The notes beneath the pieces are model-generated. The model saw nothing but the letters and a program-made list of their open reading frames with translations, was not told the DNA's origin and did not search any database. Positions 36,767 through 47,593 of a DNA stretch of 64,000 bases are shown here, in pieces. The translations under genes and the position numbers were made by a program. The number at the start of each line of letters is the position of its first letter. Within the stretch, counting starts at the first letter, position 1. This DNA is from Clavelina lepadiformis (lineage: Eukaryota; Chordata; Ascidiacea; Aplousobranchia; Clavelinidae), in NCBI RefSeq assembly GCF_947623445.1, contig NC_135248.1:14951820-15015819 (forward strand). Reading direction: 5' to 3'.

Positions 36767-38400
36767 CAGTGTTCAATATTATCTATGCAATGTTTATACC
36801 GTTGCTGTGTTTTTAGTTCTCACATCATGTTACTGCATTGCACGTCAAACTGCATATTACGTCACGAATTCTTGCATGTTCCATTCTAAATGGTCTTAAT
36901 TTCTGACTTATGGTCCGCGGCTCTTAGTGGTTACAGGTTCTGGCTATCTTGTGGACTACCCTCGTTACCAGCGGTTAAAAGATCAAAGATCAATTCTTAC
37001 AATAAAATACAAAAATCAGATGTTCCACACAAAATTCTAGAAATAATGAACCATACAGCTGCATGATACATAATAAAATTGAAATCGTCAACAAATCGCA
37101 ATCGAATTGGCACAATCGCAATCGCACAATCGCAATCACAATCGCAATCGAATTCCTCACACCGCTGATTGGTGACTTGAAAAAGGTCATTTCCAAATAT
37201 TTCCGCACAAAACAATATAAACAATATAAATAATTGGTTGGAATTAAATCACTGGAAAACATTATTGGTTATTAACATTATTATTACAAAGCCTCATGGT
37301 AACCTGATTCTTTTAATAAAATATATGAAATACACAATACTAATGCAATATAAATGAAACAAACAACATGATACATAACAAAGTAACGCTTGTCACGTGT
37401 TAAAAACCGCAATCGAAACCAATTGCCGATTGGAAACAGATTGTAAATCTTTCCTGTGTTCTGGAGTCCCAATGACGGGCACTGTTATATGATAAAATAA
37501 TATATTAACTCGTAAAAATACTCGTACGGTTTAAGTGTTTCAGAACTTGTGGCCGCAAAACAATATCATTGGTTTAATATAATAAAATATAATGTAGCAA
37601 AATTCTACTATAAAATTGTGTAACAATACAAAATAACAAATCGATTTGTTGCGGTGGCAACAAAGTTCGTAGCAAATCGTTCGATTTTCGACCATGATTA
37701 TTTGCTGGTATGCTGATGAAACTATGACTTGTGATTTGGCATTTTTGCTGAAACAAACATCTCATCAACTTAACTTGCCCGCTATCGTCCGCAAAATAAT
37801 ACCATTATTCGTGCACGTTTTAAACCTAGTAAATAAATAATAAATTTGTAGTAACCGCCCATGATTGGCTGATAACGAGCTTTCATCAGTGACACTGCGC
37901 GTCACTTTGTGAGTAATGGTGGGATTGAAAAACATATCTATCGAAAACATATAAACAATATTTAGCAATTTGGGAGTATAACAGCTTAGTGGTGGAAGCT
38001 TTATTAATAAAACATTGGAACCCGCGTCTTTATAAATGGCGCGGCTTATTAATAAGTTACAATTAAGTTTTTCATACTGTTTTCTGTTGTCATCATATTT
38101 ATTTTGCATCTATTGCGCTTATTTCTGTTTCATTGTATTCAGTTTGACATTTACTGTGTACATTTTGTATGTTTTGTGTGTGGGTTATATTAATTGATAA
38201 TGTTATGGTTTAACTTGTGTATTTCGCTCTAAAATCAGTAAAGTTTACAACCTGACTGCTTAAAAAGTGAGAAATTTATTGTGAAGAATAAAACCTTGAC
38301 ACATGTGTTTCAAGAATCGGTTTCTTAGAATGATTCAACTGTCACAACATATATAAACAAAAAACAACCGTGTCGAAGCAGATCCCCAATAGCCCTAAAA
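36767..38400. other. Intergenic
   Basis: Contains a short CGCAATCACAAT-type tandem at 37085-37165, which produces alternating Asp-Cys and Ala-Ile peptides in translation and is not coding. Nothing else recognised. Confidence 0.5.
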
Positions 38401-39080
38401 TGTAGTGCAAGCACACATGCACTCTCTGAATAGGATTTCGAATAGTAGGTTACGCGTTCGATTCCCTTCCACGCTGGGTATGTTTTTGTCCATTTACATC
38501 TGTAGAATGTACTGAAATTAACGGCATTGACAGAAGCCGGTTGGTAGCTCAGGCCTTAAACACCTCCTCGTCGTTCAATAGGTCACGAGTTCGATTCCTT
38601 GGCAGTCATGTTTCCTTTTAATGGTTAAAATAATTCCTTTGAAAGTTTTAATATCATTAACGTGTAGGCTACCCATCAAGGGGTTGCATTAAAAATGCAA
38701 TAAACACAATGTGATGTACCAAAACCAATGCCCTGATCCAATGATATAGATTATAGATTATAGACGGTCAGCTCATGGGTGAATAAAACGCAATGCAGGG
38801 AGGAGAAATCTGGTCAACTGCCCAAAGTCACCTACGTTTTTGGAACTGATGCTCCTGCTAGGACGGGTTCAATTGGATTATGGGGCGGTGCAGTAGGGAG
38901 AATATTTTGGATCGTCTATTCCGAAACACACATGTTTGCAATAAGGCAAAACAAAAATAATGAATCTATAGCAGGGTCGTACAAATTCTGCCTTCTTGCA
39001 TCCAGACATAACATGTGATGTTATTGCATGTATACTTTTCGTTGTGGTCGAGTGTGCTGGTACTACCTTTTAAAAATGAC

Positions 39081-39205
39081 GACTCTATGGCGCAACGGTA
39101 GCGCGACTGACTACAAATCAGAAATTGGCGTGTTCAAATCTTAAGCGGGCACTTGATATTTTATCTCAGTTTTTGGTACTGACGAACGGTTCCTGGACGA
39201 CTCAA
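39081..39205 (+). mobile_element. tRNA-Trp-headed SINE copy
   Basis: The head GACTCTATGGCGCAACGGTA continues as a tRNA-Trp-like sequence with the anticodon loop changed to CTACAAA. The tail GTACTGACGAACGGTTCC matches the tails at 16515 and 40150. Confidence 0.65.
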
Positions 39206-39404
39206 CCTACAAGTCGTTGTTTACATCAGTGCAAATGTTCTGGAATCGATTTTTTAAAGTCTTGAACTTAATTTATTTTCAATTTTGTCACCTGGTGAAG
39301 ATATGAGTGTTGATTAAGGACCGTCGTCAGACGATTTGTAGCTCGCGATAGGAATCGCAGGATTCGGTGCAAATGATTCTGGGTTCAGATCCCCCTGCAG
39401 TGGA

Positions 39405-39960
39405 ATGGTTGTATCCTTTTTCTTTCAACTGATGCATGTACATTGGTCATATTTGTTACATCACATCGTTTACATGAGTTAATTCGTAGCTTATGTGACT
39501 CGACACTGCACTCGGTGCTAGAGGTTCCAGGTTTGATCCCCGGCCATGGTAGAAAAGCTCTTAAGCCACTCATGCGTGAATAAAACATAAGCAGCCTGGT
39601 CCACGGTCACAAGTGTAACGTAATTCCGACTGATAATAACCTTCGAAACTGAAACTGAGTCAGCAAAGTGAAAATATGTATTTAAGAAAGGTTGTATCTT
39701 TAATTTTTTCGAACTGATGCATGTACATTGGTCACATTTGTTACATCACATCGTTTACATGAGTTAATTCGTAGCTCATGTGACTAGACACTGCACTCGG
39801 TGTTGGAGGTTCCAGGTTCGATTCACGGCGTTAAGCTCTTAAGCCACTCATGCGTGAATAAAACATAAGCAGTCTGGTCTACGGTCACAAGTGTAACGTA
39901 ATACTGATAGTAATCTTCGAAACTGGAACTGAGTCAGCAAAGTGAAAATATGTATTTAAC
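39405..39960 (+). repeat. Direct duplication of a unit of about 250 bp
   Basis: 39420-39675 and 39705-39955 are close copies, sharing AACTGATGCATGTACATTGG, ACTGCACTCGGTG, CACTCATGCGTGAATAAAAC and GAGTCAGCAAAGTGAAAATA. Each copy carries one tRNA-like segment. A third, shorter copy is at 40620-40750. Confidence 0.9.
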
Positions 39961-40065
39961 ATGATCGTATAAACTTAGCTTTCTGACATCACGACATAAT
40001 GTGTGTAATGATTACATGTATACCTTTACATCATTTATCTTGGTACAATGTTTTGTCAACATTAT

Positions 40066-40195
40066 GACTCCGTGGCTAAGCAGTAGCGCGTCCGACTCCA
40101 GATGAGAAGATTTCGTGTTCAAATCACGTCGGAGTCACTTATCATTTTCTATGATATTGATGAACGGTTTCAGGTGAATTCGATTTCTGTACAGT
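40066..40195 (+). mobile_element. tRNA-Trp-headed SINE copy
   Basis: A 72-nt head with matching acceptor arms (GACTCCG and CGGAGTC) and a Trp-like CCA anticodon loop. It is followed by the tail TTGATGAACGGTTTC seen in the other SINE copies. Stem mismatches argue against a functional tRNA-Trp. Confidence 0.65.
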
Positions 40196-40985
40196 CGAGG
40201 AAGTAACTTCTAGAACAATTAAACTCAGGATGACCCAACCAACATGTGTGGATTGAAACCTTGGACTCAATTATCCTGGTTTCATCTTACGTTGGTTGAG
40301 TTCCAGAGTTGAATCGACCGTGAGCTGAAATGAATGTTATCCTGACGAACAAAGAGTTAAACGTAGAGCAGGAGCAAGGCATACTTCAGGTGTCGTCTTC
40401 CATCATTGATATCGGTGCAAAGGTTCCGGCTTTGATTACTCAAAAACTTCAATCAATTTTTTTTAACTGATGTTATGATGGTATGTGTGCTAACAAATGT
40501 AGATTAGGCCAGACGCGTTGTAGCTTGCGACGTTCATCACATAAATCGGAGCAAAAGTTACCGAGTTTAGGTCTCTGTGGAGCCATATGACCTGTGTGTT
40601 TCCCTTTTCAAAATTTAACAACTGATTCATCATCGTAAGTTATATTTGTTACACAACATCATATACGTGTGCAGCTTGATAGCTCGTGTGCTTGGACACT
40701 GCACTCGGTGCTAGAGGTTCCAGGTTCGATCCCCAGCTATGGTAGAAAAGCATGCAATACAAGAAGGTGAAAAACCAAGTAACAGGATGTAGAACCGAAG
40801 GTCCTGCAAGAATGGGGAGGGACGAGGGGATTCAGTGGGTACAGTTCTTTTTTATTTTTTGAGTGTTTTCGAATAATATATATTTGAAATTCTAAGCAAA
40901 ATAAATTCCTGTGTATAGCTCTTCTGGATAAAATTTGCCTGCTAGCATGCAGGTAGCGGGTTCGATACCCAGCTAGTGCAGTAAT

Positions 40986-41940
40986 TTTATTTATGGCGCC
41001 ACATGTTTAGGCGTCCACTAGATGGCCACCATACGAAACATATCCCGTCCAGCCGCCCTTAATCTAAAAGGTGCCTACTCGCTAGCTGATTGGATTGGGT
41101 TAACAGGGCCTTTCGTAAACTAGACAACGATCCTGCGGATCCACCGATCACCGTTTCTACTGATGACGCTACGATCTTAATTGAATACGTCGGCAAAAAT
41201 TAGCACGCCTATAGGCTACATGTTTCTGAACCTATCTTGGCTGCCGGCACTGTATTTTCCCCTCAACCTAATATGTATCCGTGTACGGGCCAGATAAGAA
41301 AGGACTAGTTGTTGACTGCCTAGCCCTAAAGTCTCAAACTAATTGGACCAGAGAAAACTTAAAAGCGCTACATCGATCGCAACACCACTGTGCATTAACA
41401 TCTCTTAACAGTGGAGTAGGTGGAGGAGCATCGAGAAACAGACCAATGTCTGAGCACGACAAGAAGAAATCCGCAAAAGGTGTGACGTTGTTTTGCTAAT
41501 AACTTTGAAATAACTACTGTGATGAAGTGGAACAGTGGCAATTAATAATGAGCAAATACATCATGCCGGAAGCAAAACACAAAATTTTTCACCGATGCTT
41601 AAACAATTGACAACTCTCGATGAGCTGAAAAGTGACGTGGCAACAACAGCTACTAGAAAGGCTTGTAACAACCGTAGAGATATCTCTTTGCTGAACGTTG
41701 TTGGCGAAGTTATTGCCTGAGTACAATTTGAACGTTTATAAATTTCAGCAGACAGTTTTTATCCCGAATCATAAGGCGACTTTATAGAAACAGGTCATCA
41801 ATTGACTTTATTTTCTCTATCCGACTAACCCAGAAAAGTATCGAGAACAAGGACGGCCCATCGTGCTCATTAGACCCTTAACTGAAGCAACGAAAGTTTG
41901 TGTACAACTAAAGGATACATTTTAGAGAACTTTGCCTAAG
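40986..41940. other. Repeat-derived, unassigned
   Basis: Two short plus-strand ORFs (41281-41499 and 41535-41720) have no recognisable motif and no splice support. Given the reverse-transcriptase relic just downstream, this is probably older retroelement sequence. Confidence 0.35.
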
Positions 41941-42450
41941 TGTACAAGCGGCCTTACACTCATGAATGATTTTGCAAACAAATGCGGGAGGTTCTCAATG
42001 GTCATCAGCACCAACACTGATGCGCAGCATCTGCCACAAAACCGTAACGAAAGCAAACAACCTAGTAAATGAGAAACATACGTGACAGAAAAGAAAGCTG
42101 AAGGCTTAGATTAGATTTAGGTGTTTCACACCTTAATAGGCGCTGTCTGCGACGCAGTTAAGGAGTCACGTGGCGCACCAAGATCAGGAACAGCAGTGTG
42201 ATGGAACGCACTGGCTACAGCTCTCTACCCTATCACATGAAAGCACGCTAGCTCGAAAAGCTAAGGTAAGGTTGCCGACGTCCCTATGTCGGAATTTCAA
42301 AGGACATCTCTCACAGTGAAGTCATCTCTAGATCCAAGCCCATTGGTCGACCTCTCCTGCGTTTCAACCACAAGGTGAAGCAGGATACGAAGCAGCTCCA
42401 CCAAAACAACATGTACGACATCCAGGTCAGCAAAACGACAAGCTTGAAAA
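41940..42450 (+). pseudogene. Decayed non-LTR retrotransposon (LINE) reverse-transcriptase end
   Basis: Plus-strand translation near 41960-42070 gives NDFANKCGRFSMVISTNTDA, resembling the late RT-domain motif (F-x-x-C-x-x-F-G-L-x-I-S-x-x-K-T). Near 42330-42390 it gives SKPIGRPLLRFNHKVKQDTK, resembling the common C-terminal GRPxLRFKDxxKRDL motif of LINE polyproteins. Stops and frame shifts separate the two. This is a dead fragment; assignment rests on motif resemblance. Confidence 0.5.
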
Positions 42451-42459
42451 AAATTTGAA

Positions 42460-43930
42460 CAGCGTTTTGTAGCGTGGCTAAACCTCATAAACATGGAGAA
42501 TTTCTGGAAAACTTCAAAACACTATTAGTATTGAGTGATTCGGTGTCCACTAGAGGCCCACCATATAGTTCACACGGCTTAAACGTGTCTTTAATTTTGT
42601 TAAATGGACCGCAAAAAAGTAACTGCACTATTTCACTCTCAGCCGAACTTGAAATAGGTCACGCAGTCAGTCTTCGAAGCTGCTTTGATTTTACTGGGTA
42701 TTTGATTTAGTCTCAAAACCATATATTGTTAGGTTTAGTTATCAACAGTATATGATAAAACATTGAAGTTTAGTTAACGTGAGGTATGGAAAGGTAATTA
42801 TGAATGTACGATGTTTTCGTTGAAATAGCGACAGCTTAAAAATTAACACCAAAAGTAGTTGAAATTTCATGAATACATTATGATTGGAGAACTTCACTAA
42901 TCACATGAACAAAGCTGATCCACTACAGAAAACAAAGTTTAATTATGTGAACTGTAATAAACAATTCTACAGTTTGCTACAGCTCCTTAATTATGAGAAT
43001 TAGCTGCATAAGAATAAAAACTTTGTTCCGCTGGAAGACAGAACCTTTCTAGAAAGTGTACGTCATTTGCGGCTTGTTGATCCGATAATCACCGCTTGAA
43101 CCTACAAACATAATGGCTTGATTAAAGATATCGTTTACGCTATTTTGCATCTAAAGTTTCCAAGTTAAAAACGTATTATATTTTACAACAAAAACTTTAG
43201 CCTATAATAGTAGATTACAAAATTTGATCAAAAATGTTGTCATATTGTTTACAAAAATATAACAAGCCAAAACCAGTTTGAAAGCTAACTTGTACTTATA
43301 TAACCTAGCAAGCTATAAACCAGTTTAAATAACAGATATAAACGTCAACCGAAAATGTATTCAATAAACCAAAACTTAAAACTGCCAGTCTCATAAACTT
43401 CAGCCATTTAGTCATAGCACAATAAAGAACATGCTCTCGCATAATTAACCAAAAGGAAAAAGTGGTAAAACTCGAAGTTTTACAAAACATACAAGATGCC
43501 AACAATACAATTGTGCTACATCATATTAAGTTAAGACAAGCTAACAAGTTTAGACAAAATTTACCACTACCATAAGTATGTTTATCACTATCAACAAAAT
43601 ATTAAATGTTCAACTCACCAAACGTACCAGAACAAGCTTTCACTCAAATCTGGAAATGTTGAACTGACCAAGCCAACGCACAAGTTCTTACAGCTGCGAC
43701 CTTCTCAGCCACCGTCAAAATAAATGACCACGAATTTCTTTATTAGTTTGTGACGTCACCTGGCATTCGGCGCGGCGCGCGTTGATTAAAGTCTGGCTTC
43801 CTTCCAAAATTATCCGCGTAAAAAGCTGAGAAGTAATTTTGAGCTTAAACCCGCAATCTATGATGTCTGTGGAAATGAAATGAAAATCAACCAAATTGAC
43901 GCAATAAACTTCAAAATACAAACATGGACG
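42460..43930. other. Intergenic
   Basis: No gene, repeat unit or promoter recognised; AT-rich with scattered short ORFs. Confidence 0.5.
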
Positions 43931-43937
43931 TAATTAT

Positions 43938-44455
43938 TTTGTCGTACCGAAGGGACATTCTGCTATCGGACTAAATAGCTTCTGTATTTGTATTTTTGTG
44001 TGTTTTTCTACTTCTTTTTTCTTTTCTCTTATATTGTTTGTCGTCGGTAGAGGGCGTCAATGCAAATGCGATGGTAAATTTGTTTCAGGTACCCCGGGTA
44101 TACATCAGTTGTACCTGCGGTGACGTTTGGAAGATCCGGGGCGAACTATCGAATAGTTTGAACAGGCTTGGCCCCTCTAACATTTGCTAGATGAGGTAGG
44201 GTCATGAGTTGTTGTTTTGTCTTCGCCTTTTCCTCCATAGAAAAGATGTAAGAAATTTCTTCTTGGGTCCCCAAATGCTTGTCTGCCCAACTTCGTTGTT
44301 TCAATTTTGCGCGATTGCGGCGGTTAGTGACAGGTTACAGGTAATTACATGAAATGAAACGATGATCAACGGTTGGGGGGACTCCCCCCGGCTTTAAGAG
44401 AAGGCGGTCTCAGGGAAGGTTTAGCTGTAACCTACCAAATCTTTAAGGCAACTTT
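43938..44455 (+). repeat. Dispersed repeat copy 2 (uninterrupted)
   Basis: Partner of 34585-36330. It contains both halves in direct continuity and a GC-rich CCCCCCGGCTTTAAGAGAAG segment shared with 36285. The apparent small ORFs differ between copies and are not conserved, so the repeat is unlikely to be coding. Confidence 0.8.
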
Positions 44456-46075
44456 ACTTTTGTTTCAAGCAATACACCACTTCATTTTAATACCTTTATT
44501 TTTTAATAACAATTTTATATACCTAATTCTCGTCTCTTGCACTACAAGCTTTCTATTTATAGTTCTTCCAAACATTCGCTCATTGCTAATGGGTCACTGT
44601 GATGTCATAATTGCCAACATCTGCTATCATTTTACTGAACTTTCCTTATTTTGATTTTACGATTTTTAATATTTACGATAATAATAATAACTGGCAATAC
44701 GTTATATCCAGTGCGTAGGATTCAAACCGCTGTAAAATAAATACAAGGCAACGTATTTTCAATGATTTGTCTTTATCGTGCAAAGGAATTGACATGCCAC
44801 CCACCTGAGCAAAATCTTTACAATCCGATGTCCAAAACGCTTGCAATTTAAAAAGAATCAAATGTTACAAATGATGTCAGATGATAATCATTTTTTAATA
44901 TATGCCAGAACCAGTGAAGAAAACCAGTTTCTATAATGAATTAGTTATGTTACTTAACATGAACAAGACATTTGTTCCATTGAAATGCGAACTATAATTC
45001 ATAGACGGAGAACCGTTGCCGAGACTTTTGGACTGGGGAAGTAAGCTAACAAATCGCAATTCAACAATAATGGCGATTGTTTTAAAGCACTTTCAACTTC
45101 TGCCAGTTGTCGCCAAACGCAAACTGTCCTGTTAGGACAAGATTATTTGCGCATGAAGTCCTACCGGGAGGGCTAATTTTTTTATATGTCAAATTAATGA
45201 GTAACAATGAAAAATGCTTCTTTGTATTTCTGGGATGTAAATGGCTTCAAACTCACAAGCTGATGTCATAAAACAGGTGATAAAATTTTTTAATACCGCT
45301 AAACTTATAGTGTCTCAAGATGACTTGTAAAGGTTAGGTTTGGACAGAACACTACGTTGCTAGCTTTGGTTTACAATTGTTCTGCGAAAGGTGCAAAATA
45401 AAGAAAGATATTCTAATTCCAGCTCTATGCAAAATAAAGTCTGAAAAGAAGTTAGTTTGCTATGACCGGAAAAATACCTCAACGTTATAACGAAATAACT
45501 GTATTGGGGCTAGTAGCAATAGTCAAGGATCGCTCCTTGTCATAATCTCTTGACGCCTAAGAACAGAAATTGATGAATCAAATTTAATAAACTGAATAAC
45601 GACATAACAACCTATGGAAATACTGATTCAATAACATACAACATACACCCGAGCTTGGCTATGGTAATTTACCTAATATCCTAGCGCCTAGCCTATTCAC
45701 AACACTACATGGTGCAGCACAAGCATAAAAACTGTTAATAATGTCGAGTGTCAAAACATTTTGGTTATCCACGTTATTTTTGGTTATATGATTTGGAAAG
45801 CAATCAGCAAAATAAACAGCTTTCTTGATTAATTATTATCACGCGTGCCAGGGATTGCCGCATCCTGCATGGTGTAGCAGCATCACGATGTGTGTGAAAC
45901 TAAGTGGAGAACCACCAAGGAACAAAAGACCACGTAAGTTAAATGCTGTACACGAAGCGAAGCAATACAAATGAAATACCAAGCGCCATAGTATGAATAG
46001 TAAAAAAACAACTTGTCCCATAGATTTATGGGTTATATGTGCATATTATTGTCCTCGCATGGCTGTAGTAGTTTC
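44456..46075. other. Intergenic
   Basis: No supported gene. Short ORFs on both strands lack splice signals or familiar motifs. Confidence 0.45.
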
Positions 46076-46186
46076 CTAAAGCATTTCTACTTCTTCGTCA
46101 TTGTCGAAGCAGTTGCCCGGTCTCTGCTCCCCAACCATCGGTTTTTTCGGCTTTTCCTGTCCGCGAAGCTGTTGTTCAACAAAGAA
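46076..46186 (-). CDS. Possible terminal exon, 36 codons
   Basis: Minus strand: after an AACAG acceptor at about 46187 the frame reads FFVEQQLRGQEKPKKPMVGE, then QRPGNCFDNDEEVEML and a TAG at 46078-46076. Charged, protein-like composition ending in an acidic cluster suggests a C-terminus. The acceptor's pyrimidine tract is poor and upstream exons would have to lie across the repeat element at 46.26-47.17 kb. Not recognised. Confidence 0.25.
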   Translation of the reverse strand, partial: FFVEQQLRGQEKPKKPMVGEQRPGNCFDNDEEVEML

Positions 46187-46259
46187 CTGTTACTTTCCTG
46201 TAAAACTCGGTGGAAAAGCTCAGTGTTTTCGACGACTCGCCTCCTTCCAAGACTTCCGT

Positions 46260-47170
46260 GACACTATAGTGGTATACACGGTACTATGACACTTTATCGA
46301 AAGACACTTTACCGAACGACACTTTATCGAACGATAGTTAATCGAACCGACAGTTGATCGAACGTCACTTTATCGAAAGACAGTTAATCGAACCGACAGT
46401 TGATCAAACCGACAGTTGATCGAACGACAAATTTTGACAATATAGCGAACTTTGACTTTGATTTTTGCGTGTTTCTCAAACATTGAGACAATAAGCCATT
46501 GTGATGTGCGGTCTTTGTAATGGTGTACATTAATGAATTGTGATGTATATATCATAAAGTTGACGATTTATATCTTATATCTATATTTTATATTTGTATC
46601 ATAAAGTTGACGATTTATATTTTATATCTATATTTTATATTTGTATCATAAAGTTGACGATTTCGCATGGCGGCCGGCACGCCATGCGAAATCGTCCGGC
46701 CCGAAACATATTAATAAGTTACGTTACGTACAATTTATAATATTGTTACGTCATAGAACTGGTGCGAAGGCGGTAGATCAGTATCTCGTACTAAGTACGA
46801 GATTGTCTGTACAGTAGACTAGACTAGTCGTTATAGATACAAAGAGTAAGGAATTGAAGGCAAAATTTCTAGCAAGGGGCATATCGCTGCCTGACTTTTA
46901 CACAAAGTAGCTTCTTGAAAGTGGTCTACGACGCATAGTTTTCTAGTAATTACCGATTGCAAATGTGTGTGCGGGGTCGGCCACACCTAGTTTTTTTTAG
47001 TAAACTCGCGAGCCTGGTTAGGTCTAGGATAGGGTTAAAAGATCCACAATTTATCGAAACAACTGACGATATGCACTGTTAAAAGAACGACAATTTATTA
47101 AAAGAACCACAACTTATCGAAACAACTGACGATATGCACTGTTAAAAGCACGACAACTGACGAAGTGCAC
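46260..47170. mobile_element. Composite repeat element rich in palindromes
   Basis: Left: nine units of 15-16 bp of the type ACTTTATCGAACGAC / AGTTGATCGAACCGAC (46285-46440). Middle: a two-copy AT-rich unit (ATAAAGTTGACGATTTATAT...) at 46552-46650, then a perfect 17-bp inverted repeat GACGATTTCGCATGGCG around a GCCGGCA loop (46661-46701). A 10-bp palindrome ATCTCGTACT-A-AGTACGAGAT lies at 46784-46804. Right: the repeat shared with 17165-17290, then two copies of ATCGAAACAACTGACGATAT (47055-47150). No transposase is visible. It is probably a non-autonomous DNA element or several nested ones. Confidence 0.6.
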
Positions 47171-47191
47171 ATTTCAATCGCATTCATTTAA

Positions 47192-47529
47192 TTACAAGTT
47201 GTGTGCAATTGCTCGAAGATAACTTTTTATGTCAATATTCGTTGAGTCATAATTTTCGACTATGCTCTTCAGCCGTTGGTTGACAGCGTCGTAGCGCCTC
47301 TTCCGAGGTGAGCTATCAATTCCAGCACTCAATTGCTTAATTAAAATTTCGTTGGAACCTTGTTTCCGCTTAATTTTTTTGACGAGTCTGCGTAGCGTCG
47401 GATGGGATATTAAGACACGCTTGCTGAACGCATTGTCAGGCTGTAACCTTGCTTTGTGTATAGCACACGCAAACTGGTGCGAACTGGCTTCATCCCACCA
47501 GGGCTTAGATCTGCAAGATTTAAATGTAG
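47192..47529 (-). CDS. Possible terminal exon, about 110 codons, unassigned
   Basis: Minus strand: an acceptor (TCTTGCAG) at about 47515 is followed by SKPWWDEASSHQFACAIHKA, then HPTLRRLVKKIKRKQGS and IKSYLRAIAHNL, ending at a TAA at 47192. The composition is protein-like and basic. The KPWWDE start is faintly like the linker seen ahead of the reverse transcriptase in some LINE proteins, so a retroelement fragment is possible. No partner exon was found on this strand. Confidence 0.3.
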
Positions 47530-47593
47530 ACTGTAGAGCATTGTGAAAGGCAATATTGCTTTTATGGAGTATTAAAGTATTTTTCCTTTTCAG

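Larger units (their letters stand above)
38400..40985 (+). repeat. Run of degenerate tRNA-like sequences
   Basis: At least nine B-box-like strings of the GGTTCGATTCC type, most with an A-box-like TAGCTC 35-50 bp upstream, lie on the plus strand: about 38403-38480, 38541-38610, 39081-39151, 39345-39405, 39485-39548, 39770-39830, 40066-40137, 40678-40742 and 40917-40981. None pairs cleanly in all four stems. The 40066 copy resembles tRNA-Trp (CTCCAGA anticodon loop, TTCAAAT T loop, GACTCCG/CGGAGTC acceptor) but has two mismatches in the anticodon stem. The 40917 copy resembles tRNA-Ala(AGC) with a one-base-short loop. I read them as tRNA-derived repeats, not working tRNA genes. Confidence 0.7.

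Noticed and set aside
36990..37262. Minus-strand ORF with a run of alternating Asp-Cys and Ala-Ile
   Set aside because: It reads through a short CGCAATCACAAT tandem; composition reflects the repeat.
39081..40137. Functional tRNA-Trp genes
   Set aside because: The heads resemble tRNA-Trp, but anticodon-stem or T-stem pairs are broken and both carry the SINE tail.
40917..40981. Functional tRNA-Ala(AGC)
   Set aside because: The anticodon loop is one base short and the D arm does not pair; degenerate.
46013..46289. Cys-rich plus-strand ORFs (CSPTIGFFGFSCPRSCC)
   Set aside because: The opposite strand has a more protein-like frame (46076-46186); no signal peptide or repeated cysteine framework supports the plus-strand reading.
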